Shown here: in pieces, positions 22,173 through 30,957 of the stretch
Layout of the letters: every line of letters begins with the position of its first letter
Position numbering within the stretch: the first letter of the stretch is position 1
Origin: an uncultured Clostridia bacterium
Lineage (GTDB): Bacteria; Bacillota; Clostridia; Oscillospirales; Acutalibacteraceae
DNA length: 55,155 nucleotides
Direction of reading: 5' to 3'
NCBI GenBank assembly: GCA_947632385.1
Contig: CANRPD010000010.1
Coordinates: forward strand, 1 to 55,155
Translations under genes and position numbers: made by a program
Notes under the pieces: generated by a model
Databases searched by the model: none
What the model saw: the letters and a program-made list of their open reading frames with translations, nothing else
Told to the model about the DNA's origin: nothing

Positions 22173-25049
22173 TTACTGCTGCAGGCTCTCGATGGAAGAA
22201 AGCCGCTCTCCGCAGGCCTGCAGGATGGCTTCTCCGCCGATGACGCACACGTTGGATCTCTCCGCCAGGGCGTCCAGCTGACGGCTGAAGGCCTCCAGCT
22301 GCTCCACAGTGGTGGAGAGCACCTGGGTGCGCAGGGTCTGCAGGTCCTCCTGGGTCCGCCCGCCAAAGTACATGCCGGCGGCCCGAACGGCCTCGTTGCG
22401 GGGCATGACGATCTTTTCCAGGTCGCCGATGGTGCTGATGATGTACTTGTCCGGGGCCTCGCCGCTCTGGCAGAAGTGTCGCAGCGCCGCGCCGGCGGCG
22501 TCAAAGGTGGCCAGGGACTGGGCGCAGCGGGGGTCCCGATAGGAGCTGAACTGCACCTCGCCGTCCTCCGCCACCAGCATGGCCGTGCCGTAGGCGCCGC
22601 CCTTGACCCGGACCTCGTTCCACAGGTAGTCATACCGCAGCAGGGTGGCCGCCACGCACTGGCACCCGGTGAACTCCGCACCCACGGTGCGCAGGTTGCC
22701 GCAGCTGGCGGAATACCCCACCCCCGCCGGGATGGAGAAGCCCTGGTCGAAGTTCTCTGCGGGGGTATAGGCCGCCGCGGGGCCCATCTCCCCTTCGGGC
22801 AGGGTCTGGGTCACGCTGCGCACCCAGGCCTCGTCCATGGGCCCGGTGATGCTGGCGGTGAGCCGCGCCCGCACGAAGACCTTCTGCAGCAGGGCAGCCA
22901 AACGCTCACACAGGGCCTCGCCGTTTTCTGCAAAGCCCTTCTCCAGCTTCTGCAGGGTGCGCAGATAGGTGATGCCGTGCAGGGTCTCCTCCACGGCGGA
23001 CCGGGCGGAGAGCACCGAGGCCGCGTGGATGTTGGCCGCGTTCCGGGAGCTGCCGGTGCGCTGCTCCAGCACGATGCGGAACTGCCGCAGCAGGTTGAAG
23101 AAGTTCTCCCGGTCGTCGAACCGGGTCTCCAGCAGGATCTCCCGGATGATCTGAGCCGCCTCGGCCTTGCGGCTCTCCAGCAGCGCAGCGCTGACGGTAA
23201 GCACGGGCTTCACGGTGCGGTCGCCGTACACCGCGGTGTACACCGAGAACCGCCCGATGGTGGCGTCCAGCCGCTCCTTGAGCTCCAGGGCGGAGCTGTG
23301 CTCCGTGGCCATCTCGCCCAGCACGCTGCCGGCCAGGGTCACCAGGCCCAGCTCTTCGGGGTCCAGATCGTCCAGGGCAAAGTGCAGGTCCAGATAGGCG
23401 ATGCCGTCGGTCTCCACGTCCTGGTGCAGCACGGTGAGACCGTCCACCTGCTCCACGGTATTCTTCAGGGGCTTGTTCTCCGCCGGGATGTCGGACAGCT
23501 TGAGCAGCGGGATGGAGGCCAGCTCCTCGGGGGTGTCCGGGCGCTCCTGCCGGGCCCGCAGGGTCTTGAATTCCGCGATGACCTGGTCCACCTGCTCCGG
23601 GGTCCAGCTGGCCTTCAGGGCAGCCAGCTGCTCCTTCAGGGCCTGGGCGCGCCGGGCGCCCAGGGTGTTGCTGGGCACCATGCACACCTGTCCCAGGTGC
23701 CGGCTCTCCAGCAGGACCTCCTGGAGCAGGGCCTCAAAATAGCCCTGGTCCACGCCGGCCCGCAGCTGGGCAAAGAGCTCCTCGTTGCGCAGCCCGTCGG
23801 CGGGGTGGCCGCCGTACAGCCAGGCAGACATGGCCCGCATGCCGTAGCCCAGGCCGCCGAAGCTGCGCTCCTTGGCCGCAAACTCGGCCCGGTTCAGCGC
23901 CGCCCGCAGCTGGTCGTGGTCCAGTCCCTGGGCCGCCTGCCGCAGGGTCTCCTCCAGCACGGCCCACACCTGGGCCTCCTTGTCCAGGGAGGTGTTCTTC
24001 ACGGAGAGGAACAGATAGGGCTGCAGCATGCCGCTCATCATCTCCATCTCCACGTCCTGGGCCAGGCCGCCGCCCACCAGAGCCTTTTTCACCGGGGATT
24101 CGTTGGAATCGCACAGCACCTCGGCCAGGATGTCCATGCCGGTGATCTTCGCCCGCTGGTCAAAGGTGCCCACGACCCAGCCCTTGCCCAGCAGCACCTT
24201 GTCGCTGCCGTCCTCGTCGGGGCCGATCTGGTACTCTTCCCGGGTCTCTGCCGGGGCCACCGGGGCCTGCAGGGGGATGTCCGCGTCGGGGGTGATGCGG
24301 TCATAGGGCTCCAAAAAGCCGGCGATCTTCTCCAGAGAGGCGTCCAGATCCACCTCGCCGTCCAGGAAGATCCGGGCATTGGAGGGATGGTAGAACCGCT
24401 TGTGGCTGGCCACATACTGCTCATAGGTCAGCTCGGGGATGTGGTCCGGGTCGCCGCCGGAGGAGAAGCGGTAGCAGTTGTCCGGGAACAGCGCCCGGTT
24501 CATGGCCTCCACCAGCAGCTCCTCGGGGTTGGAATAGGCGCCCTTCATCTCGTTGTAGACCACGCCGTTGTACTCCAGCTCTCCCTCGGGGGAATCCAGC
24601 TCATAGTGCCACCCCTCCTGCCGGAAAGCATGGGGGTCCCGCAGGGTCAGCGGGTGGAAGACGGCGTCCAGGTACACGTCCATCAGGTTCAGGAAGTCCT
24701 GGGGGTTCCGGCTGGCCACGGGGTACATGGTGAAGTCGGAGCCGGTCATGGCGTTCAAAAACGTCTGCAGCGAGCTCTTCAGCAGCTCCACGAAGGGCTC
24801 CTTCACCGGGTACTTTTCCGAGCCGTTGAGCACGGAATGCTCGATGATGTGGAAGATGCCGGTGTGGTCCTCCGGGGTGGTCTTAAAGCCGATGGCAAAG
24901 GTCTTGTTGTCGTCCGCCCGGTCCAGCCAGATGAGATCCGCGCCGTTTTTCTCATAATCCATGCGGTACATCACGGCCTTGATCTCCGGGAGCTCCACCC
25001 GCTCCCGCAGGGTGAACCCGTGGAGCTTGGAGCCGATTTTCAGATCCAT
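22173..25049 (-). CDS. M16C insulinase-family metalloprotease (PreP-like)
   Basis: A 958-residue peptidase of subfamily M16C, the presequence protease/clostridial Hyp group. The inverted zinc motif HIIEH is at residues 67-71, with the family-typical follow-on FLNAMTGSDFTMYPVASRNPQDFLNLMDVYLDAVFHP and the downstream Glu ligand expected near EMKGAYSNPEELL. The C-terminal inactive half (from about residue 500) carries LRTVGAEFTGCQCVAATLLRYDYLWNEVRVKGGAYG, which lines the closed chamber. Such enzymes degrade small unfolded peptides in the cytosol; no signal peptide is present. AGAAAGGA precedes ATG. Transcribed alone from a good promoter and closed by its own terminator. Confidence 0.88.
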   Translation of the reverse strand: MDLKIGSKLHGFTLRERVELPEIKAVMYRMDYEKNGADLIWLDRADDNKTFAIGFKTTPEDHTGIFHIIEHSVLNGSEKYPVKEPFVELLKSSLQTFLNAMTGSDFTMYPVASRNPQDFLNLMDVYLDAVFHPLTLRDPHAFRQEGWHYELDSPEGELEYNGVVYNEMKGAYSNPEELLVEAMNRALFPDNCYRFSSGGDPDHIPELTYEQYVASHKRFYHPSNARIFLDGEVDLDASLEKIAGFLEPYDRITPDADIPLQAPVAPAETREEYQIGPDEDGSDKVLLGKGWVVGTFDQRAKITGMDILAEVLCDSNESPVKKALVGGGLAQDVEMEMMSGMLQPYLFLSVKNTSLDKEAQVWAVLEETLRQAAQGLDHDQLRAALNRAEFAAKERSFGGLGYGMRAMSAWLYGGHPADGLRNEELFAQLRAGVDQGYFEALLQEVLLESRHLGQVCMVPSNTLGARRAQALKEQLAALKASWTPEQVDQVIAEFKTLRARQERPDTPEELASIPLLKLSDIPAENKPLKNTVEQVDGLTVLHQDVETDGIAYLDLHFALDDLDPEELGLVTLAGSVLGEMATEHSSALELKERLDATIGRFSVYTAVYGDRTVKPVLTVSAALLESRKAEAAQIIREILLETRFDDRENFFNLLRQFRIVLEQRTGSSRNAANIHAASVLSARSAVEETLHGITYLRTLQKLEKGFAENGEALCERLAALLQKVFVRARLTASITGPMDEAWVRSVTQTLPEGEMGPAAAYTPAENFDQGFSIPAGVGYSASCGNLRTVGAEFTGCQCVAATLLRYDYLWNEVRVKGGAYGTAMLVAEDGEVQFSSYRDPRCAQSLATFDAAGAALRHFCQSGEAPDKYIISTIGDLEKIVMPRNEAVRAAGMYFGGRTQEDLQTLRTQVLSTTVEQLEAFSRQLDALAERSNVCVIGGEAILQACGERLSSIESLQQ

Positions 25050-25090
25050 TTCGATTCGTTCCTTTCTGTGTGGGTTTTGGGGTCGGGACT

Positions 25091-25119
25091 ATTTTACCAT
25101 GTTTTTCGGGCGGTTACAA
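25091..25119 (-). promoter_or_regulatory. Sigma-A promoter of the M16C protease gene
   Basis: On the minus strand TTGTAA (25114-25119), 17 bases, TAAAAT (25091-25096), about 40 bases before the start codon. Confidence 0.8.
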
Positions 25120-25410
25120 GTGAAAATATGGGATCCCCGGCAGAAAAGAAGGGGCGAGGGATCAGGGAGAGGAAAGGGGTCGATTTTTGTATGGAATTAC
25201 TAGTTTATTTGATTTATTTTGGGGTACGAGTAGGGCAAATAGGGTAGTGAGTATTTCTTACCTAAACTCGGGTTACGGTCAAGAATATTTACATTTTGGA
25301 CGAGATTTTGGGCCCAAAAGGGTCCCGAACCCTGCCGGAACCCCGCCGCAGGGAAACAAAAATGCCCCCTGTTTTGCCCCCTTGCCCGCCGGAAAGCGGC
25401 GCTTTCGGGC
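25120..25410. other. Intergenic region without a gene
   Basis: No gene is seen. The stretch 25185-25330 is AT-richer than the genome average with no promoter pair I can defend. At 25388-25410 a short hairpin (CCGGAAAGC around GGC) directly precedes the cloverleaf element. Confidence 0.4.
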
Positions 25411-25510
25411 CCGCCGTCTCGCCCGCCGGCCCCCTGCGGGGGCGGCGCATTTTGCCCCGCAAAAAGGGGCGCCGCGGCCCAAAAGGCCGCGGCGCCCGGC
25501 GAGACGGCGG
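25411..25510 (+). repeat. Cloverleaf repeat, copy 5
   Basis: Perfect 13-bp outer stem CCGCCGTCTCGCC (25411-25423) / 25498-25510 encloses three hairpins: about 25424-25448 (GGCCCCC-TGC-GGGGGC), 25449-25465 (TTTTGC-CCC-GCAAAA) and 25466-25497 (GGCGCCGCGGCC around CAAAA). It begins 13 bases after the GH2 stop codon. Confidence 0.85.
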
Positions 25511-25523
25511 GGGCAGGGACCCG

Positions 25524-27905
25524 TCATTCAGCGACGGGGAAGCTGCGTTTTTCGGTCTGGCGGCCATCGGACACGCTGAGGGTCAGCGTGCCGGGCTGGG
25601 TAGCCCGCAAAACGGCCAGTGCCCGGCCGTAGTAGGTGGTGTAGCGGCCGTCGGAGAAGCGCTCCTCGGTGCGGGGGTTGGCGCTGCCAAAGCCCAGCAG
25701 TTCGCCGCCGGTGACCTGGGCGGTGAGGGTGCGGTCGTCGTTGCATTCCCGGATGCCGTTGCCGCCCACCAGCGTCACCGGCACCAGCACGCACTGGCCT
25801 GGATGCAGGGTCTCGGCAGGGGTCTCCAGCTGGATACGGGTCTTGCCCACAGAGGAACGCAGCTCGCTGCGGCCCAGCTCCTTGCCGGCCTCGTCGGTGA
25901 CCACCGCCGTGAGGATGCCGGGAGCGTAGCGGACCTTGAAGAGGGCAACGCCGTTTTTGATCTTCTTCTTTTTGCCGTAGGGCTTGCCGTTGAGGAGCAG
26001 CCGGGCCTCGCCAGCCGGGTAGTAGACCTCCACCACGGCGGGGTTGCCGGCGCAGTTCTGCCAGCTCCAGGAGGGGATGGAATTGGTGCCCCGCCAGACG
26101 GCCTGGCTGGGAGTCTCCCCGGGGTGGTTCACCGGGCGGACGGAAAGGGCCGGGCTCTCCAGCAGATCCCAGGCGGACTGGGCCAGATACACTTCTCCGG
26201 TGGGTTCGCCCAGGATGTCCAGAGCGCCCACGTCCGCCAGGAGCCACGGATAGGGCTTATCGAAGGCGTGGCCGTCGGAAGCGTAGCTCCACGCGCCGAT
26301 GCCCGCTTCGCCCAGGTAGTCCCAGGCGGTCCACATGAAGTCGCCGATGAGGTAGGGGTACTCTTTCACCATCTGCCAGTTCTTCCAGATGTCCTGGGGG
26401 AAGGTCTCGCTCCCCACCACCACCCGGTCCGGGTGGGCGGTCTTCTCCAGGGGATAGCGGCCGGAGGCGTAGTTGTACCCCGCGATGTCCAGCACGTCCA
26501 GGGCCGGCGAGGTGGCCTGATCGGCGGCCTTGGAATTGGCGGCCTTGTTCATGCCGGTGCCCACCTTGGAGGCGATCATGTTGAACACGGTGCTGCTCAT
26601 GTTCAGGGCGGCGGAGCCGTTGGACTGCTGCTCGCTTTCCTCCGAGCGGCCGCCCTTGTTGGGATCCCAGATGAAATTGCCCTTGCTGGCGCCGAAGAGG
26701 ATGGAGAGGTTCATGCCGGCGGTGACGGGGCGGGAGGGGTCCAGCTCGTGGAGGCGGAACACGATGTCCTGCAGCAGGCCCACGCCCCGGTCGTTGGAGG
26801 GCTCGCTGAGCTCGTTGCCCACGGAATAGAAGACCACGGAGGGGTGGTTGTAGTCCCGGGCCACCAAGGCCTCCAGGTCGTACACGTAGTTGTCCATGAA
26901 CTGGGAGGCGTAGTCGTAGGGGTTTTTGTGGTTGTACCACATGTCCCAGGTCTCGTCCATCACGTAGACGCCGTAGCGGTCACAGGCCCGCAGCAGCGCG
27001 GCGGAGGCGGGGTTGTGGGCGGAGCGCAGGGCGTTGAAGCCCGCCTCCTTCAGGGCACGGACCCGGAAATCCTCCCATTCCTCCAGGCTGGCGGAGCCCG
27101 CCACACCGTTGTCGTGGTGGAGGCAGCCGCCCCGGAGCAACGTCTCTTTCCCGTTGACGAAGAAGCCCTGGGGGCCCCAGTCCAGGGTGCGGATGCCGAA
27201 GGTCTCCTGGGCCTCGTCCACCGTCTCGCCCCCCACGGAGAGGGTGACCCGGCAGGTGTAGAGGGCAGGGGTCTCGTCGCTCCACAGCTTGGCGTCGGGG
27301 ATGTCCAGCTCCACGGCGCCGCCCTTGCCGGCGGCCACCACGGTATCGCCGTCCAGGATCTCCACGGAGACCTCGCCGCCGGTGACGGCGGTCTCCACCA
27401 GGATCCGGGCGGGGTCGATGGACAGGGTGGAAATCTTCACGCCCTGCCAGAGGATGTGGTCCGCACCGGCCACGACCAGGGACACCGGCCGGTAGATGCC
27501 CGCGCCGGAGTACCAGCGGGAATTGGCCACCTGGCTGTTGTCCACCTCCACGGTGAGGGTGTTCTCCGCCCCGAAGCGCAGGAAGGGGGCTGCCTCCACG
27601 GTGAAGGGGATGTAGCCGTAGGGCCGGGGGCCGGGGGCCTCTTGGCCGTTGAAAAGGACCCGGGCGTTGCGGTAGACGCCCTCGAAGGCCAGCAGGACGG
27701 TCTTGCCCTGCCAGTCCGCCGGGGCGGTGAAGGTCTTTTCGTAGACATAGGCGCCGCCGGGGAAGAACGCGCCGCCGGTCCCGGAGGGGCAGCCGGGCAG
27801 GCGGGTCTCGGTCTGCATGGCGTCGTGGGGCAGGGTCACGGGGACGGCTTCCTCCGCATCTGCCCGGCGGAAGGTCCAGCCGGTGTTGAAGCTGATGGGT
27901 CTCAT
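25524..27905 (-). CDS. GH2 glycoside hydrolase (beta-galactosidase-like)
   Basis: A 793-residue glycoside hydrolase of family 2. Residues 1 to about 165 are the jelly-roll sugar-binding domain (RNARVLFNG, GIYRPVSL), about 165-260 the Ig-like domain, and about 260-560 the TIM barrel. The acid/base Glu is in VGNELSE (Asn364-Glu365) and the nucleophile in VGSETFP (Glu500). C-terminal residues 560-793 are Ig-like (GNPAVVEVYYPAGEARLLLNG). No signal peptide, so intracellular. Family 2 includes beta-galactosidases, glucuronidases and mannosidases; overall layout favours beta-galactosidase, but the substrate is not certain. AAGGAGGAAC precedes ATG. It has a near-consensus promoter. Confidence 0.85.
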   Translation of the reverse strand: MRPISFNTGWTFRRADAEEAVPVTLPHDAMQTETRLPGCPSGTGGAFFPGGAYVYEKTFTAPADWQGKTVLLAFEGVYRNARVLFNGQEAPGPRPYGYIPFTVEAAPFLRFGAENTLTVEVDNSQVANSRWYSGAGIYRPVSLVVAGADHILWQGVKISTLSIDPARILVETAVTGGEVSVEILDGDTVVAAGKGGAVELDIPDAKLWSDETPALYTCRVTLSVGGETVDEAQETFGIRTLDWGPQGFFVNGKETLLRGGCLHHDNGVAGSASLEEWEDFRVRALKEAGFNALRSAHNPASAALLRACDRYGVYVMDETWDMWYNHKNPYDYASQFMDNYVYDLEALVARDYNHPSVVFYSVGNELSEPSNDRGVGLLQDIVFRLHELDPSRPVTAGMNLSILFGASKGNFIWDPNKGGRSEESEQQSNGSAALNMSSTVFNMIASKVGTGMNKAANSKAADQATSPALDVLDIAGYNYASGRYPLEKTAHPDRVVVGSETFPQDIWKNWQMVKEYPYLIGDFMWTAWDYLGEAGIGAWSYASDGHAFDKPYPWLLADVGALDILGEPTGEVYLAQSAWDLLESPALSVRPVNHPGETPSQAVWRGTNSIPSWSWQNCAGNPAVVEVYYPAGEARLLLNGKPYGKKKKIKNGVALFKVRYAPGILTAVVTDEAGKELGRSELRSSVGKTRIQLETPAETLHPGQCVLVPVTLVGGNGIRECNDDRTLTAQVTGGELLGFGSANPRTEERFSDGRYTTYYGRALAVLRATQPGTLTLSVSDGRQTEKRSFPVAE

Positions 27906-27991
27906 GAGAGTTCCTCCTTGTTGGGATTTTTTGACAAACGGGAGCCGGCCGGCGGGGCCGGTCTCCGGAGCAGCAGAAATACTTTAGGTAG

Positions 27992-28020
27992 ATTATACAC
28001 CGGAGGAGGGAGAAAATCAA
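27992..28020 (-). promoter_or_regulatory. Strong sigma-A promoter of the GH2 gene
   Basis: On the minus strand TTGATT (28015-28020), 17 bases, TATAAT (27992-27997), preceded by TG. Leader about 80 bases. Confidence 0.85.
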
Positions 28021-28148
28021 CCGAAAATGGAGACTTTTTTGGGGCGATCCCCTGGGAAACTGTACAGAAACGGGCCGAAAAACGCACCTGACGGGGTGGG
28101 ATTTTTGTGAGGCGGCGGGGCATGCTAGAGAAAAAAAGGGGCGAACGC

Positions 28149-28508
28149 ATGGGCGAAACGGGAAAATTTGCGGTGATCGGAGGATTGGCGGGGCTGGCCA
28201 ACGGGCTGTTCGGCACGGGGGGCGGGCTGTTTCTGGTGCCGCTGCTCACCCGGTGGGCCGGGCTGGAGGAAAAGGAGGCCCTGGCCACCTCGGTGGCGGT
28301 GGTGTGCGCGCTGTCGCCGGTGTCGGCGGCGGTGTACGGGGCCAACGGCGCCCTGCAGCTGCAGGCCGCGTGGCCGTATCTGATCGGCGGGGCAGCGGGC
28401 GGACTGGTGGCGGGACGGGTGTTTGCCCGGGTGCCGGCGGAGCTGCTGCGCAAGGCCTTTGGGGCGCTGCTGCTGTACGGGGGGATCCGGGCGGTGATGG
28501 GCGGATGA
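28149..28508 (+). CDS. TSUP (TauE/SafE) family permease, N-terminal half protein
   Basis: A 119-residue membrane protein with about four helices, equal to one half of a TauE/SafE (TSUP) anion permease. The family motif GxxxGxxGxGGG-like LANGLFGTGGGLFLVPLL occurs near the N-terminus. TSUP proteins export sulfite, sulfoacetate or similar organic anions. The start MGETGK is chosen for AAAGGGGCG 7 bases upstream; ATG at 28122 is an alternative that would add nine residues. The second half is encoded by the next gene, overlapping by ATGA, so the two probably form a heterodimer equal to one full-length TSUP protein. Confidence 0.8.
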   Translation: MGETGKFAVIGGLAGLANGLFGTGGGLFLVPLLTRWAGLEEKEALATSVAVVCALSPVSAAVYGANGALQLQAAWPYLIGGAAGGLVAGRVFARVPAELLRKAFGALLLYGGIRAVMGG

Positions 28509-28885
28509 GCGCCTGGTGGGACAGCGCGGCGGGGCTGCTGACCGGGGTGCTGTCGGGCTTCGGGGTGGGCGGCGGGACGCTGCTGATCCTGTGGCTGACG
28601 CTGGTGCGGGGGATAGACCAGCTGCAGGCGGGGGGCATCAATCTGCTGTACTTTGCGGCGTGCGCCCTGCCGGCCCTGCGGGGCCATCTGCGCCGGGGGA
28701 TGGTGCACAAGCGGGCCGCGCTGCGGTGCGCGGCAGCGGGGCTGCCGGTGTGTGCGGCGGCGGCCGGACTGGCCGCCTGGATGGAGGTGGGCCTTCTGCG
28801 GCGGCTGTTCGGCTGCGTGCTGCTGGTCATCGGCGCAAAAGAGCTTTTTGGGAAAAACCGGAAGAGGGAAACGCCCCCGGAATAA
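28505..28885 (+). CDS. TSUP (TauE/SafE) family permease, C-terminal half protein
   Basis: A 126-residue membrane protein with about four helices and the second TSUP glycine motif (LLTGVLSGFGVGGGTLLILWL). Its ATG overlaps the stop of the preceding half protein, so expression is coupled. The start is set by this overlap; longer in-frame extensions run through the previous gene. Tandem half-size TSUP genes are known in Firmicutes. Substrate unknown; no sulfur-metabolism gene adjoins it. Confidence 0.8.
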   Translation: MSAWWDSAAGLLTGVLSGFGVGGGTLLILWLTLVRGIDQLQAGGINLLYFAACALPALRGHLRRGMVHKRAALRCAAAGLPVCAAAAGLAAWMEVGLLRRLFGCVLLVIGAKELFGKNRKRETPPE

Positions 28886-28951
28886 TCGCCCCAAAGCGGC
28901 GCACAATAGCCCTGAGCACGGCAAATCACAGGAAAGAAGGATCGAAAGCAT

Positions 28952-29158
28952 ATGAGCATTTTGGACCGGATCGCGTTGGTCCTGACCGTCATCGGCGGGA
29001 TCAACTGGGGGCTGGTGGGGATCTTTCAGTTCGACCTGGTGGCCTTTCTGTTCGGCGGACAGACCGCCGTGGCCTCCCGGATCGTCTACACGCTGGTGGG
29101 GATCGCCGCCCTGTGGTGCATCTCCCTGCTGTTTCGGGACGGACGGGAGACGGAGTGA
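28952..29158 (+). CDS. DUF378 family small membrane protein
   Basis: A 68-residue protein of the DUF378 (YuzA-like) family with two membrane helices, residues 8-28 (ALVLTVIGGINWGLVGIF, the family signature) and 42-62. Function unknown in all organisms I know of. GAAGGA lies 11 bases before ATG. It is 66 bases after the TSUP pair and followed by a clear terminator, so it may be the last gene of that unit. Confidence 0.85.
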   Translation: MSILDRIALVLTVIGGINWGLVGIFQFDLVAFLFGGQTAVASRIVYTLVGIAALWCISLLFRDGRETE

Positions 29159-29173
29159 CCCCGCGGACCCACG

Positions 29174-29196
29174 AAGGACCCGGAAGGGTCCTTTTT
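29174..29196 (+). terminator. Rho-independent terminator after the DUF378 gene
   Basis: AAGGACCC-GGAA-GGGTCCTT followed by TTT, 15 bases after the stop codon. Confidence 0.9.
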
Positions 29197-29224
29197 GATT
29201 GACGGCAGCAAAGGAGGCGGCGGG

Positions 29225-30865
29225 ATGAAACGGCGGAGCTACGGGACGTTTATGGGGCTTTTGTGCCTGTTTTTGGCGGCGTGCGTGTCCATCTGGGGGG
29301 CCAGCGGCAGCGCGGAATATGTGGCCGCAGCGGCGGGGCAGAGCCTCTACCGGCTGGACGTGGCCAAGAGCCGGGGGACCCTGTACGACTGCAAGGGCAG
29401 GCCCCTGACCGGGGCCCAGCGTGTGTGGGTGGCCGCAGTGGCCCCCACCCCCGAGGCCCTGGGCACGGTGGATCAGGCCACGGGCGGACGGTACCGGGAG
29501 CGGCTGGCGGCGGCGCTGGCGGACGGGAAGCCCTTTGCCGTGGAGCTGGACCAGTGGGTGGATTCCCCCTATCTGGAGGTGATCAGCGTTCCCCGGCGGT
29601 ACAGCGAGGACCAGCTGGCGGCCCACGTGGTGGGCTATCTGGACAGCCTGGGGGGCGGCGCCAGCGGCGTGGAGCTGGGCATGGACGACGTGCTCTCCGC
29701 CTGTGCGGGGGAGGCCGCCGTGTACTACCGGATGGACGCCCTGGGCCACGCGGTGGCCGGGGCGGAGCGCCGGGTGGAGAACTGGCTGGAGCGGTCCCGG
29801 GCGGGGGTGCAGCTGACGTTGGACCGGGACATCCAGGCGCTGGCCGAACGGGCGGGGCAGGCCCTGGGCAAGGGGGCGGTGGTGGTGTCTCAGGCGCCGG
29901 ACTGCGCCCTGCGGGCCGTGGCCAGCTTTCCGGGGTTCTCCCCGCTGCACCTGGACGAGGCCCAGGAGAACGAAGACGGGGCGCTGCTGAACCGGGCGTT
30001 TCTGGCCTATGCCCCGGGATCGGTGTTCAAGCTGGTGCCGGCGGCGGCCCTGCTGGAGACGGACCCGGCCCAGGCGGCGGAGCGCTTTCCCTGCACCGGG
30101 TCGGTGGGCGCCGGGGGGATGCTGTTTGCCTGCGCGGGGGGCGAGGCCCACGGGGCGGTGGATCTGCAGGGGGCGCTGGAGCAGTCCTGCAACGGGTATT
30201 TCATCTCCGCGGCCCGGTCCCTGGGCGGGCAGACGGTGCTGAACATGGCGTATAACCTGGGGCTGGGCAGTGAGGTGGAATTCTGCCGGGGGCTTTCCAG
30301 CGAGGCGGGGGTGCTGCCCGAAGCCGCCAGTTTGGAAAATCCCCGGGCGCTGGCGAATTTCGGCTTTGGCCAGGGAGAGACCACTGTGACCCCGGTGCAG
30401 GTTTGCGGCCTGCTCAACGCCGTGGTCTCCGACGGGGTGTACACCACGCCCCGGCTCATCGAGGGGCTGGTGGACCGCAGCCGCCAGGTGCAGCCGGTGC
30501 GGGCGGTGACGGAGCAGTCCACCCGGGCCATGAGCCCGGCCACCGCCCGGCGGCTGCAGGAGATCCTGTGCTCCGCCGCCCAGAACGGCACCGGAAAGCC
30601 CGGGGCTCCCGCCGGCGTGACGGTGGGCATCAAGACGGGCACGGCGCAGACCGGGGTCTTTGACCCGGAGGGGGAACGGATGCACCGCTGGTACACCGGG
30701 TTCGTCTGCGGCGAAGAAGGACCGGTGTACTGCATCACGGTGCTGCGGGAAGGGGTGGTCCAGGACGATGGGATCACTGCCCAGGTCTTTCGGACCGTGG
30801 CGGAGGAGCTGGGGCGCATGCTGGGGGAGCAAGGGAGCGCTGGGGAAAAAGAAAAATCGAAATGA
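29225..30865 (+). CDS. Penicillin-binding transpeptidase (class B-like)
   Basis: A 546-residue DD-transpeptidase that crosslinks peptidoglycan on the outer membrane face. One N-terminal hydrophobic segment (residues 7-25, FMGLLCLFLAACVSIWG) serves as membrane anchor or signal. The three active-site motifs are intact: S266-VF-K269, S321-C-N323 and K470-T-G472. The region before the transpeptidase domain is short (about 210 residues) compared with PBP2 or SpoVD/FtsI, and no PASTA domains follow. This fits a PBP2-like clostridial or a sporulation-specific protein; which one is open. GCAAAGGAGGCGG precedes ATG. It follows a terminator, and typA downstream has its own promoter. Confidence 0.85.
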   Translation: MKRRSYGTFMGLLCLFLAACVSIWGASGSAEYVAAAAGQSLYRLDVAKSRGTLYDCKGRPLTGAQRVWVAAVAPTPEALGTVDQATGGRYRERLAAALADGKPFAVELDQWVDSPYLEVISVPRRYSEDQLAAHVVGYLDSLGGGASGVELGMDDVLSACAGEAAVYYRMDALGHAVAGAERRVENWLERSRAGVQLTLDRDIQALAERAGQALGKGAVVVSQAPDCALRAVASFPGFSPLHLDEAQENEDGALLNRAFLAYAPGSVFKLVPAAALLETDPAQAAERFPCTGSVGAGGMLFACAGGEAHGAVDLQGALEQSCNGYFISAARSLGGQTVLNMAYNLGLGSEVEFCRGLSSEAGVLPEAASLENPRALANFGFGQGETTVTPVQVCGLLNAVVSDGVYTTPRLIEGLVDRSRQVQPVRAVTEQSTRAMSPATARRLQEILCSAAQNGTGKPGAPAGVTVGIKTGTAQTGVFDPEGERMHRWYTGFVCGEEGPVYCITVLREGVVQDDGITAQVFRTVAEELGRMLGEQGSAGEKEKSK

Positions 30866-30889
30866 CGCCATGAAATTGCCGGTTTGCGC

Positions 30890-30918
30890 TTGTCCTTCCG
30901 AAAAGATGGTGGTATAAT
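30890..30918 (+). promoter_or_regulatory. Sigma-A promoter of typA
   Basis: TTGTCC (30890-30895), 17 bases, TATAAT (30913-30918), 40 bases before the start codon. Confidence 0.85.
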
Positions 30919-30957
30919 GAATCGGTTAAGGCTTACAAATAGGAAGGATCGGTCAAT

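Noticed and set aside
18084..25247. A 2,387-codon open frame on the plus strand
   Set aside because: It lies antisense to asnB, GH43 and the M16C protease, all with full motifs and RBS. The translation is low-complexity (Gly/His/Val/Leu/Gln-rich) and has no domain; it is a by-product of GC-rich codon use.
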